A stretch of 64,000 nt of DNA from assembly GCA_023053685.1 (NCBI GenBank), contig JALIGW010000001.1:55559859-55623858 (forward strand), written 5' to 3'. The translations under genes and the position numbers were made by a program. Positions 57,865 through 64,000 of this stretch are shown in pieces (the first letter of the stretch is position 1; each line of letters starts with the position of its first letter). Below the pieces are notes generated by a model. That model was not told the DNA's origin. It was given only the letters and a program-made list of their open reading frames with translations, and did not search any database. This stretch comes from Diadophis punctatus similis (taxonomy: Eukaryota > Chordata > Lepidosauria > Squamata > Dipsadidae).

Positions 57865-57872
57865 GATGATGA

Positions 57873-58880
57873 AGAGACCAAAACCTGGAAGTCGGATGAG
57901 GAAGGAGTTCCAATTTATAAGCTTCAATTGCAAAACTGCCTTTAGATTTACATATTTTTTCACACCTTAGTGGAGCTGGATTTTAATTTGTTCTGTTTTC
58001 CAACAGAGATTATGGGCTTTTCCCATTTGTACAAAAGAATGGTACAATGACAGCGTAGGCCCTGGCAACATCTTTTTCTCCCATGTATCATGCCTTCATC
58101 TCAGCCCCAGTCCATAAAGGCAATGGGTTTTTGCCATTTTTAGATAAACCAATATAATAATACAACTTTGCCTATTAGCTAATACCATATGTAAAATCTT
58201 AGCTTCCCATGACTGTTACAGCATATGTAAAATAGTTACACTTCCCAGAATTACATCAGAGGCAAAATGAGGAGGGCAGAAGTGGATGGTATCAGACAAA
58301 TGTTTCTTGCTCATTTCAGGCTGTGCATGCTCCCTCAGCCTAGCAGAACCTCACAATATCAAAGGTAGGCTGCTAGTGTACAACCAATTGCTTCCTGATC
58401 ACATGCCTCATACACAAAATCGGACGGCACCATTTGGCAGGGAGTCAGAAGAGATGCAGTAGAGGCAGGATAGGGACTAGCAATAGAAGCTGCAGATTTA
58501 TCACCAAAATGGGTTCTGCTGACTTACGGAAGGTACATAGCACTTTAACTCAGCAGAGGGAAAAGCCCTAAGATTTATGAGGTTTATGATGACATCAAGC
58601 AAGGGCCACTTAGAGAATGACACAAGTGCTGCATGAAGAAGTTTGGGAGGTAAAAATAGTAGTGGTGTGGTAGTGCCCTGTGTTCTTGTACTTAGACCAT
58701 TTTAGCTGTAGTTTATCTTGTAACAAATAAGATTAGATTGGAAAATTAATTCTTTTTTTAAATCTACGTTGCTTAACCAGCAGTGCCTCGTTCAACAATT
58801 TTATTCTCTGGTAGGTGAACTTTTTTATTGCTTTGGATTGCTTTGGCACAGAGTAGGAAAATCAGGCAAACTCAATATAT
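57873..58880. other. Intergenic, nothing recognised
   Basis: AT-rich sequence, no gene or delimited element. Confidence 0.5.
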
Positions 58881-58891
58881 GCATAGTAAAC

Positions 58892-59177
58892 CGGGGTGGG
58901 TTCTGGTTTTCTTTGCTGCCTGTTCGCTCCTTCGTGCGCTGCATGGGTGCATTGCGTGGGTGTGTTGCGCGGGTGCATTGCGTGGGCATGCATGCGCAGT
59001 GCTAAAAAACCAGCTTTGCGCAGAAGCAAAAAACAAGATGACGGCGCCATAGGCGCCACCGAGAGAGCCAGTTCGGGGGCATGGCGGGCCTGGGTCGCTG
59101 CCGGTTCCAGCGACCCAGGCCGCCAAGTTACTACCGGTTCCATCGAACCAGTCCGAACTGGTCCGAACCCACCTCTG
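58892..59177. mobile_element. hAT of the GGTGGGTT group
   Basis: cggggtgggttctggttttc and ggtccgaacccacctctg; flanks tagtaaac / aagtaaac match 7 of 8. An inner inverted repeat (gcctgggtcgctg / cagcgacccaggc) lies at 59089-59123. Confidence 0.85.
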
Positions 59178-59185
59178 AAGTAAAC

Positions 59186-60546
59186 CTAAAAAAAAGAAAA
59201 TAATCGCCAAATTAGGTCTCCGTCTCCTTTAATTTCTGCATAATTCATTTCTCTGAATGTGATTTTAAATTCAATAGGCTCTATACTAAATTACTAAGTC
59301 TCTAAGGAAGGACTGGATTCTAATTCACCTCATTTAGTAACTAAGCATTTGACAACCTTGGCAACATTCTCAAGTTCTCAACCCAAAACTGAACATAAAG
59401 GCAGCTAAATATCTGTAGGACACTTCTCTTATCTGCCGACCACATCTCTGAATCTCAAAATGCATAGGAAAGGAGGGGGCAAACCTCACATAGCTTTATA
59501 AAATGTCTCCTGAAACAGAGTTTGACACCATTTGTAATCATTTGAAGTTTGCAAAGCAGAATTAATGACTGGTGACTGAGATGATCATCTGGAGAGCCTG
59601 AAGAAAAACAAAACTAAATAAGCAGATGGGTTTCCTTGTTTGTAAATGTAATGAAAGCTGCTTTGTAAACTCCTTCTTTGTAATACAGAAGTTGTAATTT
59701 CCAAATCCTGAAACTCCACCCCATCCACTTAGTATTGGCTCACCTGGAATATTTGTATACAGAACATGGGCAGTAACAAATGAGAAGAATGTATTGCGAC
59801 CAAAAACCTGTAAAACTGGAAACTTCCATCTGAGGTAGCCTACTATATCCTGTATCTATCTGTATCTAGAAGTAAGGACATTAAAAAATTTAAAAACAGG
59901 TCTTTGACATATAGCTAATAACTGTTGGATCAGGAATATTGGTTAACTAGGTTCAAAAATTGTATCTTTTAAAAACTTATTATAAGCAAGTTAATTCTTT
60001 CAGCCTAACATACCTCACAAGATTGTGGCGTAGCTAAAATATGATAATTGTAGGGTATGGGCACCTAAGTAGAGCTAGTTCAACAGGAAGAATCTAAACA
60101 AAGCCAGCAGATGGAACCATTCTCTGTGACTCCATATTGTACCATCAAAGGAAATACTGGGAAAGATGGGACAATAAAACCTGTCTTTTACACACTTTTG
60201 CTGTGTGTAATCAGTCAGCAGGGCAAGAGATCAAAATAGTTTCACTAGAAGTCAGAGATAGGAGTGCAGTTCTCAAGGAACTTCTTTTATGTGAGGCGAT
60301 TAAAATAAATATATGGTTTGTACAGGAGTTGAGATGAACCACATCTCAACTCTTGTTGCCACTTTAAAAAAAAACTATTTGGGAACATTTGGAGTGTTTA
60401 CAAAAATTTATTGTCATGGCCTAGGGATTGGCACAGTGTATTAATAATGTCACTGCTAAGAATGTATTTATTTAAATTATACATAAGTAAAATTTCACAC
60501 TTCAATCCTATCAAACTTATAGTTAGGTCAGGCCTTGCTTAGGGTT
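59186..60546. other. Intergenic, nothing recognised
   Basis: AT-rich sequence, no gene or delimited element. Confidence 0.5.
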
Positions 60547-60554
60547 TCTTTGTT

Positions 60555-60922
60555 CAGGGGTGGGTTTCTCCCGGTTCGGACCGGTTTGCCCAAACTGGTA
60601 GCGGCCCGCTGGTGATGTCACAATGATGTCACGGACCCGGTTCGGTCGGTGCCGGTCCATGGGTGCCGCCATCTTTTTTTTGAATTTTTTTAAATTATTA
60701 TTTTTTTTTAATTTTTAAAAATTCTTCTGAGCATCCGCAGAAGCCGAGTTTCCAGCACAGTGCATGCGGTCACCATCTTGTTTTTGGCTCCCCCCCTGGA
60801 TTTTTTGGCACTGCGCATGCACACATGTGCGCACGCACAAAGCGCGTGCACACCCACGAGGCACACCCATGAGGCGCGGGAGGAAGCGAACCGATAGCAA
60901 GGTAAGTTAGAACCCACCCCTG
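60555..60922. mobile_element. hAT (CAGGGGTGGGTTTC ends)
   Basis: caggggtgggtttctcccgg and agttagaacccacccctg. The flanks share the 7-mer ctttgtt immediately outside both ends. Its right half is the segment found inside the SPIN copy at 42690. Confidence 0.9.
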
Positions 60923-60930
60923 CTTTGTTT

Positions 60931-61955
60931 GTTTTTGAAATCAGCCAAGGCTGCGATCTGAATATAATGTATCATTAGATTTTTCTTTCTTTAAGAGTCA
61001 GGCATTCTGTATGCAGATTCTATTACAATGGTTCTTTTATCAGCTGAAAAGCAGGAATACAAATTTTAATGTTGCAGGTTTTTGTTTTGTATCTTATTGA
61101 ATATCTTAACTGCTCTAGGTATCTTGCAATATTATGGACATGCTGCCATTATCATGTACCGTACTATTGAAGAATTTTGTCTTTATTATCAGGTGGTAAT
61201 AAGTTTTGCTATAAATGGTAAGCACATGTAAATTGCAGTTATGAATCCACCGAGAACTAATATGGCTTGATGCTGTTTATTTCCCTTAACTGGTTTTAGC
61301 AAATAAGCACAAAAATATAAGTTTTCTGCACATAAAGGGCGGCTAATGCTGAACTGTATTACAAAATCTAATCAACTGGGAGGAAAGATAAGTAAAAGTA
61401 GATTCAATTATTCTTGTTCAATTCCAAAGTAACAGGTTTTCATGAGCATAATTGTTGCTACACAAAACTGCACAGATGCACAAAAACAAAACCATCACAC
61501 TATTCCCTTTTGGGTTAAGCAAGTAGTGCAGAATACAGAGAAAGAGTTCTGCACTAAAGAAGTTAAAGGCCTGAGAAGAAAAAAGAAAAGGAAACGTATC
61601 TAGACATTCCTTTTTATTATCATACCTTGCAAACCTTACAAATTGTTCATTGCTTCCACCGCATCCATATGCCATTCCATATAGTGCCTCCCAGATGTTT
61701 AATATCATCAGTCACCTCAAATCATCTCGGTTCAGGAGGCCCGTCTGTCCTACACATTGTTCACGTAGGCTACCTTTTAGGAAGGGGAGATGTGGAGTTA
61801 GAAGATTTTAAATAGGGATATGCGAGTTTTGAGATGGTGGTGGCTGTTATGGAGTTGTTCGTAAAACAAAAAAAAATCTATGACAGTATTTTTTTATCTT
61901 TGTTTCTCTAGGATCTCTTCATTCCCAGATCTTTTCCTAACTCCCACCTTCTTTC
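60931..61955. other. Intergenic, nothing recognised
   Basis: AT-rich sequence, no gene or delimited element. Confidence 0.5.
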
Positions 61956-61960
61956 ATATA

Positions 61961-62048
61961 CCGTATTTTTCGCAGTATAAGACGCACCTTTTTACCCTCA
62001 AAAAGAGGGTGAAAATTTGGGTGTGTCTTATACACCGAATGCAGCCCC
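61961..62048. mobile_element. MITE half (CCGTATTTTTCGCAGTATAAG end)
   Basis: ccgtatttttcgcagtataa after TA, then gacgcacc, a small hairpin (ccctcaaaaagagggtg) and ggtgtgtcttatacaccgaa. The far end is missing, apparently cut at the L2 junction. Confidence 0.75.
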
Positions 62049-62067
62049 ACCCAGCCCCACCCCACCC

Positions 62068-63475
62068 AGCGCGGCTACAGTACGGAAACGGCTTTGGTCA
62101 CCCTGATGGATGATCTCTGGCGAGCCCGGGATGGTGGTCATTCCTCTATCCTGGTGCTACTTGACCTCTCAGCGGCTTTCAATACCATTGACCATGGTAT
62201 CCTTCTGCGTTGTCTCGGAGAGGTGGGGGTGGGCGGCACTGTTTTGCAGTGGTTCTCCTCCTTCCTCTCTGACAGGACGCAGTCGGTGTTGACAGGGGGG
62301 CAGAGGTCGAGCCCTAGGCCCCTACTATGTGGGGTGCCGCAGGGCTCAGTCCTCTCGCCCATCCTATTTAACATCTACATGAAACCACTGGGTGAGATCA
62401 TCCAATGACACGGGGTGAGGTACCAGCAGTATGCTGATGATACCCAGTTGTACATCTCCATCCCATCTCGATTCAGGGAAGCCGTGGACGTAATGGGCCG
62501 TTGCCTGAATGATGTTAGGGTCTGGATGGGGATGAACCGGCTAAAACTTAACCCTGACAAGACTGAGTGGCTGTGGATATTGCCTCCTAAGGATTTGATC
62601 AATTGTCCCTCCTTGGTTCTTGGGGGGGAGAAATTAGCTCCCTCAGAACGGGTCCGCAATTTGGGTGTCCTCCTAGACCCACAGCTAGAATTGGAGCAAC
62701 ATCTTTCAGCTGTGGCTAGGGGGACCTTTGCACAGGTACGCCTGGTGCACCAATTGCGACCCTACTTGGAGAAGGAGGCACTTCTCACAGTCACTCACGC
62801 CCTTATCACCTCATGGCTGGATTACTGCAATGCGCTCTACATGGGGCTACCCTTGAAGAGTGTCCGGTGACTGCAATTGGTGCAAAATGCAGCTGCGCGA
62901 GCTGTGGTGGGTGTACCTAGATACACTCACGTAACACCTATCCTCCGACAGCTGCATTGATTGCCCATTAGTCTCCGGATCCAATTTAAGGTGTTGGTTT
63001 TAACCTTTAAAGCCCCACATGGCTCAGGGCCAGGTTACCTTCGGGACCGCATCCTGCCGCATACCTCCCTACGACCGGTTAGGGGCCACAGAGTTGGCCT
63101 CCTCCAGGTCCCATCGACCAAGCCATGCCGGTTGGCGGGGCCGAGGGGGAGAGCCTTCTCTATGGGAGCTCCCTCCCTTTGGAACCAGCTTCCTCCAGAG
63201 ATCAGGACTATCCCCACCCTGCTGGCCTTCCGTAAAGCAATAAAAACTTGGCTCTTCCGGCAGGCGGGGTGAAAGTGAGACCAACCAGACCAGATATGGG
63301 TCTCCCCCCTTGGTTATGAATGTTAGATGCTCTTTTTAATTTTTGAAATTTTTAATTATTGTGTCTTTTTTATATTGTTGAATGGATTTTGACATGTTGT
63401 GAGCTGCGCAGAGTCCCCTGGGAGTTGGGCGGCATATAAATCCATTTAAATAAAATAAATAAATAAATAAGCCAA
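62068..63475 (+). mobile_element. 5'-truncated L2-type LINE, RT remnant
   Basis: Starts inside the reverse transcriptase (RGYSTETALVTLMDDLW) and runs through LLDLSAAFNTIDH, GVPQGSVLSPILFNIYMKP, YADDTQLYIS, LGVLLDPQLELEQHL to the C-terminus, 3' UTR (gagttgggcggcatataaat) and an (AAAT)n tail. Stops at about 62406, 62868 and 62958 inactivate it. It is clearly the same subfamily as 12059. Confidence 0.93.
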
Positions 63476-63736
63476 TTCACTTGATCATATACTTTCTCTA
63501 AATCAGCAGATAGAATGAACTAACTTTCTTACAGTGATATATTTCTTAGTGATCTGTTAAAGAGCGAAAATCTAGCTGGCAGAGCCCCTGCCTAATAGAA
63601 GGCCACACAGCAGTTCCCAAATTTTGATCATTTGATCAGAATTTTGCCAAACACCTTCCCAGGCATGCTTAATAAACTAGTCCTCCTGAATGTCAATGGA
63701 GATTCTCAGTCATCCAGGTCATGAGGTCATGGTGCT

Positions 63737-63908
63737 TTTGTCCCAATGGTGCTTTTTCAAGAGGCAACTGGACTTTCTGGTTTTTCTTTGAAGATGTTTC
63801 GCTTCTCATCCAAGAAGAAGCTCAAGAAGCTTCTTGGATGAGAAGCGAAACATTTTCAAAGAAAAACCAGAAAGTCCAGTTGCCTCTTGAAAAAGCACCT
63901 TTGGGATA
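63737..63908. repeat. Foldback repeat (aaggtgctttttcaagaggc family)
   Basis: Two ~84-bp arms meet at aagaagctcaagaagcttctt: tcccaatggtgctttttcaa on the left and ttgaaaaagcacctttggga on the right. This is the best-preserved copy in the window. Confidence 0.92.
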
Positions 63909-63971
63909 ATCTGGAATGGCAGACAGAAGTTTGGGATACTGAGATTTATGATAGCGGCATAGAAACTTTAT

Positions 63972-64000
63972 AAACAAACAAACAAACAAACAAACAAACA
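63972..64000. repeat. (AAAC)n microsatellite at the window edge
   Basis: aaacaaacaaac continues to the last base. Confidence 0.95.

Noticed and set aside
34500..64000. H3-3A, the human neighbour of SDE2
   Set aside because: No histone H3 coding text was found in any frame; it probably lies beyond the window.
1..64000. CRISPR arrays, bacterial operons or phage modules
   Set aside because: The window has spliced vertebrate genes and eukaryotic repeats; the tandem array at 24.7 kb has no unique spacers.

Overview
The window is vertebrate nuclear DNA from a squamate reptile, most likely a snake. Two conserved multi-exon genes are present, separated and surrounded by a very dense repeat landscape: L2-type and CR1-type LINEs, tRNA-derived SINEs of the kind common in snakes, and many short hAT and TA-flanked DNA elements, including SPIN-type hAT copies. 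There are no bacterial-type operons, CRISPR arrays or phage genes.

Genes. A Lefty gene (TGF-beta superfamily antagonist of Nodal) lies on the + strand in four coding exons between 2204 and 8168 (363 aa), with a TATA box at about 2060. SDE2 (a ubiquitin-fold and SAP-domain protein involved in splicing and genome maintenance) lies on the - strand in seven coding exons between 33996 and 27510 (394 aa), with a GC-rich promoter at about 34000-34230. The two genes converge tail to tail. From general knowledge, LEFTY2 and SDE2 are also neighbours in the human genome, so this is conserved synteny. I found no further protein-coding host gene from 34.5 kb to 64 kb. Two GC-rich unique-looking patches (36700-37165 and 50200-50600) may be regulatory.

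Repeats. The largest single element is a 3 kb L2-type LINE (12060-15099) whose endonuclease-reverse transcriptase frame is broken by only one stop codon. A second, 5'-truncated copy sits at 62068-63475. Older L2, CR1 and other LINE pieces are scattered. Fifteen short hAT-like elements can be delimited by terminal inverted repeats, most with 7-8 matching bases of an 8-bp target duplication. Many are long hairpins rich in CpG. Several layers of nesting can be read directly: L2 > SINE > LINE tail (18 kb), SINE > solo LTR > hAT hairpin (38.5-39.7 kb), LTR > TA-flanked MITE (51.4-52.2 kb), L2 > two hATs (55.3-57.4 kb).

Most interesting signals. hAT elements with different termini share internal hairpin modules, as if interiors were exchanged between families; these modules carry perfect 12-bp NRF1-like palindromes, a near match of which is also in the SDE2 promoter. 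One hAT contains an 83-bp minisatellite, one is an almost perfect 146-bp palindrome, and two relatives of one family flank SDE2 exon 4. All family names come from memory and visible motifs; no database search was possible.
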